This document shows positions 42,349-54,265 of a stretch of 64,000 bases of DNA, piece after piece. Both the position numbers and the translations under genes were made by a program. Under the pieces are notes generated by a model. It worked only from the letters and a program-made list of their open reading frames with translations, made no database searches and had not been told where the DNA came from. Within the stretch, counting starts at the first letter, position 1, and the number at the start of each line of letters is the position of its first letter. Source of the DNA: Salisapilia sapeloensis (taxonomy: Eukaryota > Oomycota > Peronosporomycetes > Peronosporales > Salisapiliaceae); the NCBI GenBank assembly GCA_023334545.1, contig JAADVB010000048.1, positions 1 to 64,000 of the forward strand, given 5' to 3'.

Positions 42349-44872
42349 ATGCGACTCTACTCGTCCATGACGATGCAGCGTGCTGCGAGTGGAGATACCA
42401 AGAACGTACAATGTCCTCGAGCTGCGGAAGAAGCAGCTCAGCAGATTCACAAGGCATGCAAGGGTGTTGGCACGGACGAGAAGACGTTGATCAAAGTGCT
42501 AGGTTCCAAGTCGCCTGAAATGCGAGAACTCATTGCTATCCGATATGAACAGCTCTACGAAAAATCTCTACGCGACGTGATGCAGAGTGAGGCATCGGGA
42601 GACTTTGGACGGTTACTGCGACTCATCTCGACGCCATTACCGGAATCCGAAGCACAGATCCTGAAAGACGCTACGGCTGGTCTTGGCACCACAGAGAGCC
42701 TTATCGTGCAGGTAAGACATCCTGTGTTCCGTCCAGAATAGTGCAAATGCTCACATTGGAGTGTAATCAGATACTTGCTGGACGAACAAATGATGAGATC
42801 GACTTGCTCAAAAAGGCGTATTTCAATCTCTACATGAAAGACTTGTCTGTGACGTTAAACTCAGAACTCAGTGGTGACTTTAAAAAGGTCGTCATGGCCC
42901 TCCTACAAGTACGTCTTCCTCCGTCTTCCTCCATCTTCCTTGTATCCTACATTCGTACTGACAAGAGACTCTAGTCACCTCAAGAAGTGTACAACCCCGA
43001 GGTCCACAATGCTGCCAGAGCAGAAGAAGAAGCAGTGAAACTGTATAAAGCAGGACAAGGTCGACTCGGAACGAATGAACCAGTCTTCATCGGTTGTCTC
43101 GTATCTGCGCCACCAGATTTCCTCAAGATGCTCGACTCGGTATACACTGCCAAGTACAAGAACAACATCGCCAAGGCTGTCGACAAGGAGTTTAGTGGAG
43201 ATGCACGCAAAGCCCTGTCGTTCTTTGTTCGTTTGCAATTGAACCCGTATCCGACGTTAGCAGAGTTGTTTGAATCGACCATGAAAGGCTTTGGGACGGA
43301 TGAAACTAGTCTCAGTGCCGCTCTCGTACGCTACCAGTCTCTGCTACCAGAGATCAAGAGATCTTACAAACAGCTTTACGAAAAGGAACTTCGAGATCGG
43401 ATTAACGGAGAGACGAGCGGTGACTACCGAAAGCTCTTGTTGGAAATCTGCGATGCGCCGTTGGATCCTGCAATACAGTATCAAACCGACACATCTTCAC
43501 CTGGTCAAATCTCGGCACAGGGCCATCATGGCAACAGCGGATATCCCCCATCAGCTCCCTCCAACGTTGCTCCGACAGTGTCACCACCTGGTTATGGCCC
43601 TCCAGGCGCAATGCATCCACAGCACTCTCCTCAGGAAAGTTATATCAAGCAGCAGCAGTCGCAGGCAGGGTCTCAGCCGCCTCCAGCAGCTGCGTATGCA
43701 CAACCACAAGCATCGGCTCCACCGTCCACACCATACCATCAGCCTCCGATGAATGCTCCACAGCATCAGAGTCCAAACTACGCATCCCCGCAGCATCCAC
43801 AGGCACCTGTGGGAGCTTTCCCAGGCTATGGAAACCCTCCACAATACCCGCATGGAACGTCTCCTGGACAGCACTTTAACCATAGCCAGTCACCGCAACA
43901 AGGACATCAACCCACTAATCCATATGACCGAATGATGCAAGCTAAGGATCTAGCTCATGGACATGAACAATCGTCACCCGGGTATAACCCGATGACTCAC
44001 TCTCAAGGCCCAGGATATCCTTTACCACAGTCCCAGCCATCGCAGCAAATGCCCAAGCCAACGACGGCTTTTGACCGAGTGATGCAAGCCAATGAATCGT
44101 CTCGAGCCTATGAGCAATCATCGCCGGGGTATAGTCCGATGAGCCATTCGCAAGGTCCAGCGTATCCTTCGCCACAGTCTCAGTCACCCGGATATAACCA
44201 CAGCAATAGTGGCGGATATCCTGGTCAACCACCGCAGCATCAACAGAGCTTCCAGCACCAGCAGAGTATGCATCATCAAGGTCCTCCACATCAGCATAGT
44301 ATGCACCAGGCTCCTCCCCACCAGCACAGCATGCACCATCAAGGTCCGCCGCATCAAGCATCCATGAATTATGCTGCGCCGCCGCAGAATATGCCGGCGC
44401 CGTCTGGCTATCCACCGATGCAATCGCCTCCGCAGTACCAAGCTCCTGGACAGCAGTACTCCCATCCGCCACCGCAGCAAGGTTATCCACCTCAGGCACC
44501 ACAACAACCATATCTACCAACACAGCCTCCAGGGTAGGTAGACGCTTTTGTTATACTTGTGATTCGTACTAATACTGCACAATTTATAGACAATATCCTG
44601 CACCAGGCGGGTATCCTCCGCAGCATCCGCAAGGATCTCCGCCGATGCAGCATCCCCAAAGACCTCCTCCAATGCAGCAGCCGTATGGACAGCCGCAGCA
44701 GTATCCTCCTCCCCCGAATGGACCCGCAGGATATCCTGCACCTCCAAATGGACCACCAGGATATCCTCCTCAAGCTCCAATGCAACCACCACCGTATGGA
44801 GCTCCACCAGGAGCTTATCCATCGCCCCAGAACTATCCGCCACGTGGATATGGCGGCTATCCTGGGATGTAA
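42349..44872 (+). CDS. annexin with long Pro/Gln/Tyr-rich C-terminal tail
   Basis: Exons 42349-42711, 42771-42908, 42975-44533 and 44590-44872 give 780 residues. Four annexin repeats occupy about 20-335. Type II calcium sites are clear in repeat 1 (KGVGTDE, with the acidic residue in SGDFGRLL) and repeat 4 (MKGFGTDE, with SGDYRKLL); repeats 2 and 3 are weaker (AGLGTTE, GRLGTNE). Annexins bind acidic membranes in a calcium-dependent way. The last 430 or so residues are repetitive: YPPQ, PPGYGPP, HQGPPHQHSMH and two copies of an FDRVMQAN/YDRMMQAK unit. This composition suits phase separation, as in the N-terminal tail of animal annexin A11, but it is here at the C-terminus. The tail continues across the last splice junction in frame. 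Confidence 0.9.
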
Positions 44873-45076
44873 CAAGTCTGGAAGGGTCGAGAGGATGATG
44901 GACATTTGATTGAAGAGTGGATGGACGAAGAAGATTGGAAGAGATAACAAACAGAACATGACGTTTGATTGGAAAGACTGATGTGACTTGTGATCGAGAA
45001 GAGAATGCTGACAGCAGTCGTTTGTCCTACGACTTTGATTTACGTCGACACAGGTGCGCCTTTTCCTCCGACAAGA

Positions 45077-45092
45077 GCTCATTTCGCAATTG
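45077..45092 (+). promoter_or_regulatory. oomycete-type transcription initiator
   Basis: GCTCATTTCGCAATTG matches the published oomycete core consensus GCTCATTYYNCAWTTT at 15 of 16 positions. It lies 38 bp before the ATG of the GPI-type protein, the expected place for a transcription start. This is the clearest initiator in the window. Confidence 0.7.
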
Positions 45093-45129
45093 GAGGCCTC
45101 GACACCAAAGCACTTTCCTCTTCCTGACC

Positions 45130-45684
45130 ATGCCATCGAAGATGCTTCATGCTTCCCTCTTTAGCCTCTGGGTCGTGGCTTTTCATTCGACGAATGCGCA
45201 GTTTCAAAATCCAAGTTTCCAGTGGCCGCAGCAACAAGAGCAACAACAATGGCCAGCGAACAACTTTCGAAATGAACAACAAGTGCCTAGCACGGACAGT
45301 GGCAACAATGTCAATTGGAACTTTCCTGCTGTCGGCACGGATGAGGACAATCTAGGCAACGTTGATCCAGAGCAAACGGTGCGAGATGACGGTACCGAGC
45401 AAGACTTTGCTGATGCGACTCTACCCATGTCCGGATCGGTTGGCTCTATGAGTGACTTGATGAGTGATGACATGAGCGGCAGTGCGAATGATATGGCCAT
45501 GCCGACCGTGACGGTGCTCATCCCGGACGACTTGATGGTCAGTGGCGCTGGATCCGACTTGGTTTCTGTCGATCGAGTGGACAACGAGGATGAAAAGAGT
45601 GCCGGCACGGAGGAAGGCGATGGAGCTGCGGTTATGGGAGCTAGTCTAGTCGTCGTTGGAGCTGTAGTGCTGGTGTTGATGTAG
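45130..45684 (+). CDS. small secreted protein, predicted GPI-anchored
   Basis: A 184-residue protein. It begins with a signal peptide (MPSKMLHASLFSLWVVAFHS, cleavage likely after TNA), followed by a Gln/Trp-rich stretch (QFQNPSFQWPQQQEQQQWP). The middle is acidic and rich in Ser, Asp, Gly and Met. It ends in a hydrophobic run with no charged tail (GAAVMGASLVVVGAVVLVLM), the pattern removed by GPI transamidase. There are no cysteines. It is likely a cell-wall or plasma-membrane surface protein of unknown role. The in-frame sequence upstream of 45130 is 5' UTR: an initiator sits at 45077 and upstream residues would bury the signal peptide. Confidence 0.8.
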   Translation: MPSKMLHASLFSLWVVAFHSTNAQFQNPSFQWPQQQEQQQWPANNFRNEQQVPSTDSGNNVNWNFPAVGTDEDNLGNVDPEQTVRDDGTEQDFADATLPMSGSVGSMSDLMSDDMSGSANDMAMPTVTVLIPDDLMVSGAGSDLVSVDRVDNEDEKSAGTEEGDGAAVMGASLVVVGAVVLVLM

Positions 45685-45768
45685 TTTGCAAGGTAGAAGA
45701 GAAAGTGTAGCATGAGCGATATAAGAAGCAGTACAAAACACGTTTTCGTTTACTACCAAAGAGTCCAT

Positions 45769-47419
45769 TTACAAGTCGTTGATATCACCTATGATGGTAA
45801 CCTGACTTCCTTTGAACAAGGCAGGCATTGCAGCTTCCAACTGGAAAAAATCAATCGTCTAAAGTAAATGAATATTTCAATATAATCTTACCGCATTCTT
45901 AACTCGCTTTGTGTCGGACGATACTTTTGACTGTTGACGTCGAAGTTCATCGTTAACATCCCCCAACTTCTTTGATGTATCGCTCAGCTTGCTGATCTCA
46001 TCGTTGCATTTCGCTTGCAGCTGATGAAAATTTTCCAGAAGCTGAACATGTCGCCCCAGGTATCCAGGTGAGTTTTTTAAAAAGAGCAGTTGTTGTAGTC
46101 TACGCCCGCTTAGCGTAGTAAGGACACTTTGTACTTCTGCGAGGTAGCTATCTAGCTGTTCAAGGCTTTGATATTCTAGTACTGTCTTGGTGTCTTGGAC
46201 CTGGTCCACAGCAACCATGTCCGTCTCATTCAAAATTTCAGCGCGACGCTGCTTGAGGAATGCCTGCAGCTCGAGTAACTCATTTCGAAGTATTGCTCGA
46301 AGGTCTTGTTGCAGCAGCATTGTACTAGCGTCGGTGATGCTACCATTAGATCTAATGGACGAATCCTTCGTAGAAGTTGCGCTCACTTGGAACATTTGGA
46401 GAGTAGGAAAACATTCCGATGGGGCTGATACCTTCGTCTCTGGAGTGACGTAGGAATGGAGATAGGACTGCAGTGCTTCGTAGTACCAAATGGCTTTTGC
46501 AATACTATCACTCGAAAGAGCTCCAGCCACTTCGTTCAGTAATGGTGAAAGAGATTCAGAAGCATTCTGTAGCTCAGATCGTACATCTGTACCCTACAAC
46601 CGTGCCCAACACGATCTCAGTTTCATCGTACACATACTCTCTTGAAGCAGGAAGGTACCTGAATGCCAAAAGTTTCACATTTCTGCTTGTATTGGTTCTG
46701 ATAATTCAGTATACGCCGTTGCAACTCCTAGTCAAGTCTCGTCGGATGGGTATTGGAATACGAGTAGTATATGGACATCTGTACGTACTTCCATCTTTCG
46801 TTTAGCATGTCCAATCTGTTTGTCATTCTCATTTATCATAGTCCGAATATGAGGACTATAGGTATAGCACAAGTATATATGAGTCTTTGGATCTACAGGT
46901 TGACATTGAGAGGATCGTACAGTTCAAATGCCCCATTCCGAATCAGTATCCGTGCAGCTTCCGCAGCAAATAAATTCTTCTTTTCATATCGATGCACCAA
47001 TGCATCCCATTGCCTTGTCAGAGGAGAGGTATACTATACCATTCCAATGAGACTTTATCAACAGTCTCGTGAGCTACAGCATCCATCATACCTGGCCGAG
47101 GAGATTCGTGGCGGCATTGTCCGGCGACTCCAAGAGCGCTTTTAAAACAATATTGCAATCAAAATAGTTCACGTCTTGGACAGTCGGCTTGGCACGTTTC
47201 AACTTTGCTATCTTTTCATGGTCACGAGGCAAAGCTTCATAAAGCTCGCTTAGCGTTTGTCGCAAGTCCTGGTACTCGTCGAACCAGTCTGTAGACACCA
47301 AACCTCGCTCGACTAAAGTATCTAGAGAGTCATGAATTTAAGTGAATCTTCTATCATACAATTGCAGACATGTGCAGACCCTGTAGCTCGACATAAGACA
47401 GCTCGATTGACGAAGTCAT
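45769..47419 (-). CDS. CDK5RAP3: CDK5RAP3/LZAP/C53 homologue (UFM1 E3-ligase adaptor)
   Basis: Seven exons fit in phase: 47380-47419, 47092-47321, 46921-47033, 46789-46855, 46659-46727, 45892-46593 and 45769-45840, giving 430 residues. Family marks: STDWFDEYQDLRQTLSELYE near the N-terminus, then VNYFDCNIVLKALLE, the RQWDALVHRYEKKNLFAAEA helix, FGIQGTDVRSELQN, LELQAFLKQRRAEI and the ending FKGSQVTIIGDIND. In animals and plants this protein works with UFL1 and DDRGK1 at ER-bound ribosomes and recruits ATG8. The central disordered loop, which in other species carries IDWG-type motifs, is shortened here to about 35 residues with no Trp. Human length is 506. Head to head with the GRAM-VASt gene over 77 bp. 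Confidence 0.82.
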
Positions 47420-47496
47420 GGCTCGAATGTCGCGTTCGAATCCTTAGCCACTATATGAATCTTGAAGCGACATAGCCGAAATAACTTGATTAAAAT

Positions 47497-49273
47497 ATGG
47501 TCAGTTCGCAAATGGACAGAACGTCAGAGACGGACACGATGACCGGCAGTCCGACGAAGCATTCTCCACGTAGGAGCGACACAGAGGATAGTCACTCGGT
47601 ACACAGGCAAAACATGGACATGCCCGACTCGGAGAACGCAAATAACGAGATTCGTGAGAGTGTCATCCGGGATATATTCCAACTGCCCGAGCACACTACG
47701 TTCCACAAAGGTGACGGTTCGCTTTTAAACAGATCGTAGTTCTAAACTGACGAGTATGACTACGTACTGTACTAGACTTTTCATGTGCCATTGCTGGTAC
47801 ACTAGCGACGCACGGTCGCATGTACCCTACGGACACTTATATCTGCTTTTACTCAAACGTTTTTGGTCGAGAACGAAAAGTATGCTTTCTTGTCATCTTC
47901 CTACGAAGAGTTAATATTAACGTAGTAGCGTCACTAGATCCTGATTCCGTATGATACCATCAAAGATATTGCCAAGACAACGGCGATGGTCTTCCAAGGC
48001 GCCATTCGGATTTCCACAAACGATAACGAAGAATTTACGTTTACATCGTTCTGGGGAGCGAATCGGGACAAGTGCTATGACACTTTGCAACGGGTCTTTA
48101 GTCCACATACCTCTAGCAGCGCCGTGGAAGATCAGACGGACGATAGTCTAGCTTCTCAGGCTACCGATAGCGACAAGGAAGTTCCAGAGGAAGAGAAACC
48201 GGTCGAGTCACCGAAAGCAGACCAGATACAAGAAACAGCGGAGGAGCCGGTGAAAGATAAACCACAAGACAAGTCAGAAGTAAAGGATGTAGGCTCTATT
48301 GTCTCGGAAGACATTTCCATGACAACAATTCTTGAAACGACATTCCCCATCTCCACCGACGAGTTCATGAAGCGGTTCATCTTGGATGAAGCAACCTTTG
48401 GTTTTGATACTTTTAACAAAAATGTGGGTGCCACGGAAATACAAGTCTCCAAGTGGGAAGCATCCGAAGACGATGACACAAGTATATTATCATTCGATGT
48501 AGATAAAATGATTGAAGCTAAGCCACGAGAATGGATAGAGAAACGCCGGTCTGTCCAGCTTCGAACGCCGTTGACTGCACCCATTGGTCCAGACTCCTCT
48601 CGCGTGGATTCCGTACGTCCGCATCTTGTACATATCTATTAATTGGAGATGCTAATGGAGATTATAGTTGCAATGCTACAGCCAGCTAGAGCAAAGTTGC
48701 TATACGTTGGAATCCTCTACGAGACTCTGTGACATTCCGTATGGAGATTACTTTAGTGTCGAAGAGCGATGGACTATCTCACCAGACAACACGAACCACA
48801 CTGCTCTCCGGATTGATTTAAAAGTCGTGTTCTCTAAGTCGACGTTTTGGAAGAGTACGATTGAAACACGCGCCGTGTCGGACAATAAGACCAAGTGGGA
48901 GGAATGGAGCAAGATGGCCAAGGATCATCTGAATGCTCCCAACTCGACGATTGAAAAGGCGGCATCGACACAGACGTCGAATAGCCATGATACGAAAGAC
49001 AAGAGGACACAAGTGCATGACCGCCGTTCTCGATTGAATGGAGAACGCTCGCAGTCGTCTGTGAGTGAGAAAAGTAGATCGAGAAATAGAAGACGAGAGC
49101 AGCCACAGGTCCACAAAGTGTTTCCGTGGCTACTCGTCCTCATCCTCTCTCTCGTTGTGTTGAGGCTACAGCTATCGCTCGTGCGTATGGAAGAGTCATT
49201 AGCGGAGTCTCGAGATGAGATCCAACTCATGCGAGAGGAGGTGAGTAAGCTGGTGAAGACGTTGCAAGAATGA
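47497..49273 (+). CDS. GRAM-VASt membrane protein (Lam/Aster-type sterol transfer)
   Basis: Exons 47497-47710, 47776-47879, 47938-48612 and 48668-49273 give 532 residues. The GRAM domain spans about 60-165 and is assembled from three exons (FQLPEHTTFHK, then DFSCAIAGTLATHGRMYPTD, then VFGRERKILIPYD). A VASt/StART-like domain (about 230-400) starts ILETTFPISTDEFMKRFI and includes PYGDYFSVEERWTI. After a basic Ser/Arg-rich linker a single membrane helix follows (about 483-504), then a short coiled coil. This order matches yeast Lam and animal GRAMD1/Aster proteins that move sterols between ER and plasma membrane. Many oomycetes cannot make sterols, so handling acquired sterol is a reasonable inference. 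The 3' end is 24 bp from the convergent FANCB-like gene. Confidence 0.85.
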
Positions 49274-49297
49274 TGTAGGGAAGACAAATTGAATTGA

Positions 49298-52279
49298 TTA
49301 TTTCAAAAGTGTCGTTTGATTCGCTGCTTTTGCTTCTAAATGTGCCAGCACTCGAACAGCATCAAGGTCGGTTTGCCTTCCAATGTCCAGAAACGATCGT
49401 ACCTTCTGGTCCCATTCGATCTTGGTCTTTTCATCCTCCTCATTTTGCCGCTGAGATTCATTCGATAAGAGTTGGATGCACTCCATCTCTTTCTGTAAGC
49501 TATGCAAAAGATCCAGTAGAGACGATAAGTGGTCTGGCTGCAGTGGATTGGATGTCACGATGACGTCCTCTGGTAACTGAGTTTGGAGAGCGTTGCGTAG
49601 GAGAGCAAGGTATGATGAGCTGGTGGATGAGACCGTCAGGATGGCCGACAATGGCCGTACGAATTTTGTGTCGACATGAACGTTCGTCCGCAAGTACGGT
49701 GGCAAGGAAAATGTCGGTAGGAAGTACGCGAGATTGGATGAAGCTGCCACCAAAAGTAGTTCTTCTCTCTCTAAAGTAAAATGAGAATCACTGAATGTAG
49801 ATATTGTGGATAAGGATAGATACCTGGGTAAATGACATCTGCATGCATCTCAATAGAGCTTTTATTCGTCATGTCTGCAAGTGACAGTTTCGATGTACCG
49901 ATGCATACGCTCCCTGGTTCTTCAGATACATCGACCATATCGATATCTTCGCTCATGCTTTTTAAACTATTCCATCGCAGCCAAACGGACGCTTGAATGC
50001 TTTTATCCAGTCCTACCAACTTTTCCATGGCAAGCACCTCTGCTTGAATAAAGAACGTTGTGACTTCCATTGGCTTCATCGTTGCTACGATTGCTGAAAC
50101 ATTTTTTACGCATGTCTTGTCGCCCATCGATACAGCTACATGAGCTCCGCACAGAGCCTTCTCAGACTTGTTACGCACAGCTACTTCCATCTTTAGAAGA
50201 TTGGATACTGGATCCCACATGACCACTTTCGAGCTAAAGATTTCTGTCCGGACATTCATTATACTCGCCACTGTTTCTTCTTGAATCTGTTTATCCTGGT
50301 ACTTTGCTTTTACAAGAGGAACCAAGTTGCTATCATCTGACTTGATAGAAACGCCAGTGTCCACAGAGAGAAGGCTGCTTGCACTGCTACAATTGCTAAT
50401 AACCTGTACAAAAGATTCTTCTACAAGAGTCTTACGTTGGGCCACCATCTTCTCTTTATCACTTGCAACGAGGTCAAGGCGCTGCAACTGTTCAATACCA
50501 TCCTCTAGTCTCTTCTCCAAAGACTGGACGAACCTTGTCACTTGCTCTTGTGGCGCGTGTTGCAATGCACCGTCCCCTTCCTCATTGACGAGTGTCTCTT
50601 TCTTCTTTCGTTTTACACGTTCGACATACTTCAGTCCAGACTCAGCACATCCATTCTCTGGCTGGGCCTTCCGTTTACGGCTTTGTACTGCTTTATCCAG
50701 ACGTAGTCGGATGCAGGAATACTTTGACTGAGATTGACGAGACATAAGGACGCTGCGTTTCAAAGATCGACATTCGTTCGTAGCGTCCGAGTCGTTCAGC
50801 AACAGTATTTGATTGTAAAATGTAGGTTGTGAAGGCGTGCAGTTGCCCACATAGAAACTGCCGACATTTTTAAATTCTATGTATGAGAATATTACGACGA
50901 GGATAATCTTGTTTAGTGAGATGCAGGGTACCTTCGAGAATGGTGAAGGTGTAGTTGGTGGAACTGGAGCGGAAGTTGAGCAAAAAGAATGACTTGGATT
51001 CGCCTGTACCTTTAGCTGCTAGGATACACCCTTCCTGTCCGTCCGCTGCTGTATCTTCAACGACTTCCCTAAACAACATAGCTTAATGAGACTTGAATGA
51101 GATAATACAAGCTGCATAAAGTTGTATACATCAAATTAATGGGAGCTGGAAGAACGACAGAGGCTAATAATATATCAGAACGGTAGGCTGCAATTGTCTG
51201 CGAAGTCGTAGCTATGAACTGGAGTGTTGATGAAGATAGATCTACACGCAAGCCAGTGTTTGATGCGGTATTATACCAGTCGGCATAAATGATGGACGGG
51301 TTGTACATGGCCGTTGGCTCAAATGACGAGTACGAAAGCTGTCGATATGGCATGCAGTCTACAACAATATGCGTCTGCTCGTTTGATTGGGGCAAGTAGG
51401 AACACGTCATGAGCGTATCAGATGTGTTTGACAGTGAGAAAACTCGCCACAAATGTTCGTTCGAATTGTCGCTAGACCAATGCATAAGATAAATAGAGTT
51501 GGGAGTTTAATATAATGCGATACCTATTGGACGAAAGAACAAAGTGCAGTAGCAGATGAGGGTTGTCACTAGCGGTGGAGCTGACTAGTCGACTGTCCTC
51601 TAGTCGCACCTGTTTATCCTTTATACGTTCCCTATCAACTCGTAGCTCGACATTCTCGCGAACTAAAGTAAAGCTTCCGTGGTCCATTCCATAGATGGAT
51701 ATTTGTCTGGGATTCGGTCCACTAAGAACCACAAAAGGTCCATCCAATAGCTTTGCACTTTGCAGGCGAGTGCTCCTCGATACATCTTCATCCACTGGAA
51801 TATCAAACATTGGTGCAGCAACCGCGGTTACCAATGTAACGGTGTATAATTTGTTTTTTGCACTAAGAGATGATGAGATGGTCGGTGACAAAGTGTATAA
51901 TTCCAACTGATCCTCCGTTTCGAAAAGTAACAAAAGACGATAGCTGATCAGACATAGTTACTTAGTACACCAAATCACATTCGCATTAGCAAAGATATAG
52001 CACCATACAAACTTACATGCCAAGATTATGATCCAAGACAGTTTTGGCTGTCAATAAGCTCGCGTCTTTCGATGGAGATACCGAGTCAGGTGACAATGAC
52101 ACTTCTTGCTGCGTTATTTTCTTTGTTTTGGCATCGATGTGAATGGTGTGAATTGACAGGTCTTCTTGTGCATTGTATTGCAGTCGCAATAGATCATTAT
52201 CACACGATACAATCCACTCGCCCATTTCCTGCATTTCGTGTCCAAGTTTTGTTGACAAGTAGTTTTCACACAGATGCAT
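49298..52279 (-). CDS. FANCB: FANCB-like protein (possible Fanconi anaemia core-complex subunit)
   Basis: Six exons (52017-52279, 51524-51943, 51130-51471, 50932-51068, 49824-50876, 49298-49770) keep phase and give 895 residues, near human FANCB (859). The first half looks like a beta-propeller, with LLDGPFVVLSGP resembling the FANCB NGPLILW element and EVVEDTAADGQEGCIL resembling its DDFxxxGTEQVLLL element. A basic linker (SRKRKAQ, VKRKKKET) and coiled coil follow. Then comes a beta-rich region ending GSVCIGTSKLSLADM, like FANCB CGRVFLSLEDL, and a helical C-terminus. FAAP100 has a related architecture and is the main alternative. The N-terminus is uncertain: an AG acceptor precedes the ATG, so a 5' exon may exist. 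Similarity is from memory and weak in places. Confidence 0.5.
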
Positions 52280-54265
52280 GTAAATTACGCTGCAATAGCA
52301 AACTTGTTTTAGCTTGTGGTTATTTTCTCAACCTTTACTGGTAACTTCGCCAACTCGACTGGTTCTAATACCGAAAGCAAATTGTCAGGTCAATACGATT
52401 TCTCTCGCACTATATTGACTAGAAGAAACCAATTGAGCTGTCAGCGTCAACGCTGAGATTTGTCGCTTCTAATCCAGTAAACGGTCACATCAACTTTTAC
52501 GATCGAATGCCATCTCTTTGTGACACGAATGTATTTATCTACATCATCGAAGAGATTGTTTGGCCGATTCATCGTATTGGCTATAGCATTTGGCTGAGAA
52601 AACTAAGGCTTGTACGAAAGCCAGGTCACCGTACTTTGGTTTCTACTTTGTAATTAAAGTGACGATTTGAAAGACAAACTTGTAAATCCTACAACGCTCA
52701 AGTATAATTGATTATCTACTCCGTCACCTAACTCTATATGCACTGATCGTGTATTACACCACCGTCTTGTGCCTTTTCAAGCGACTTTAGATAAACAGCT
52801 CTATTTATTTGGCCGATCCAAATGCGCCTGCAGATATATCTTTCACTAAGCCTATCATAACCTTAACTGTCCTGTAGCGGTTTTTGTCCCCTGAACTATC
52901 CAACTCACATCAGGTACTCCCATTCATGCCGTAGATGGCCTAAGCTACCACTAAATACTTCCATGAAAGGTATAAAACTCATATATATGCGGTGCAATAT
53001 CTCCTTCTAGTGATATCACTCGATTGTTTTTGTCTATTATAAGCTCTACTTGCGTTTAATGTACGATTTCATTGAAGTAAATAACGTAGCATGTAGTAGT
53101 GAGGAAGATGGTAGGCTCTGACGACAGGTTCATATCATCGAACAAAGTACTTGCTATCAAAGTGTTGATGACCGTATCTCAGTGTTGACCCAGGTACATT
53201 AATCGTAGCGTGCAAAAAGGTCTATTCCGGATGGATGGAAACGTACTGAATAGTTATTTCAGCCGACTTTTCTCTACAAGATACCTATTTTGCCCATCAA
53301 ATGATTTATGGCACTCGTCAAAGGCGTGGGCTGATTGCACTTGATGTAATCAATGAAAGATAATTGACATGTGGGCTATGTCATAAGGTTTAAGACACCG
53401 TAGTCTGAAAGTCTGGGTTAAAAATACTCTATCTTTGCCTATCAACATATCATCCACTCTGCCTATTTCGTTTGGTCCGGCACTGATGAAATAAAGATGA
53501 TTGAGCATAGCACTAGAATGCCAACCGATCAGTGTACACTTTCGATCCAATGACAAACCACTGTGAACGGCGTCTGCTCAAATAGACACTGTCGACTAGG
53601 AATATAAAACGGACAACACTGCCAACACATCCACCGGATAATTCTCGTAAATATTCCCGAAACCTTTAAGTCATAGGAGCAGTGGTTGGATTCGAGATCG
53701 CTTCTGGACCATTAAAAAGTTGGAATGCAACAAGGTAATGGGTGGCAATGACGTTCGCCAACGAATGATCATGATTTCCAATACACTTACATAACGTATT
53801 ACGATGAAAGCCCGCTCAGCATCATCTCAAGATGTATTTGCTAATGGCCATCTTCAAAGCCATTCCTCTAGCATTACCATAGTCGTCGGACAATGCCAGT
53901 CAAAGCGCTTCCATCGAAAAACTACTGCACCATCCGATCAAGTATAGCACATTTCCAGGTTGATAGCTCGTATTTAGTTGCTTAAAAATGCATTCGCACG
54001 GAACAAGGTCGTCACGAGGACGTCTAAACGCGGACGTCTCGAGCTGGTAATCTGGTCTCTGCCGTCGTTTCAAGATACTCTAGTATCCACATAAATGCAG
54101 TTGCGAATGCAAATACCCAAATCAAGTTTAAATAGCGTCTATTTTTAGAACCATTGTAAGATCTGAGTCGCATCAAGAGGCATACTTTATCCAAGTGAAG
54201 CACCAAATGGCTCCGTCCAAAACACAACTGAGCTCCCCATACCTTAGGCACTCTCCCCACCGGCA
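52280..54265. other. 2-kb gene-free divergent region
   Basis: No frame longer than about 85 codons on either strand, AT-rich with dense stops. It lies between the divergent FANCB-like gene and the kinase. A missing 5' exon of the FANCB-like gene might lie near 52.3-52.5 kb. Otherwise nothing was recognised. Confidence 0.45.
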
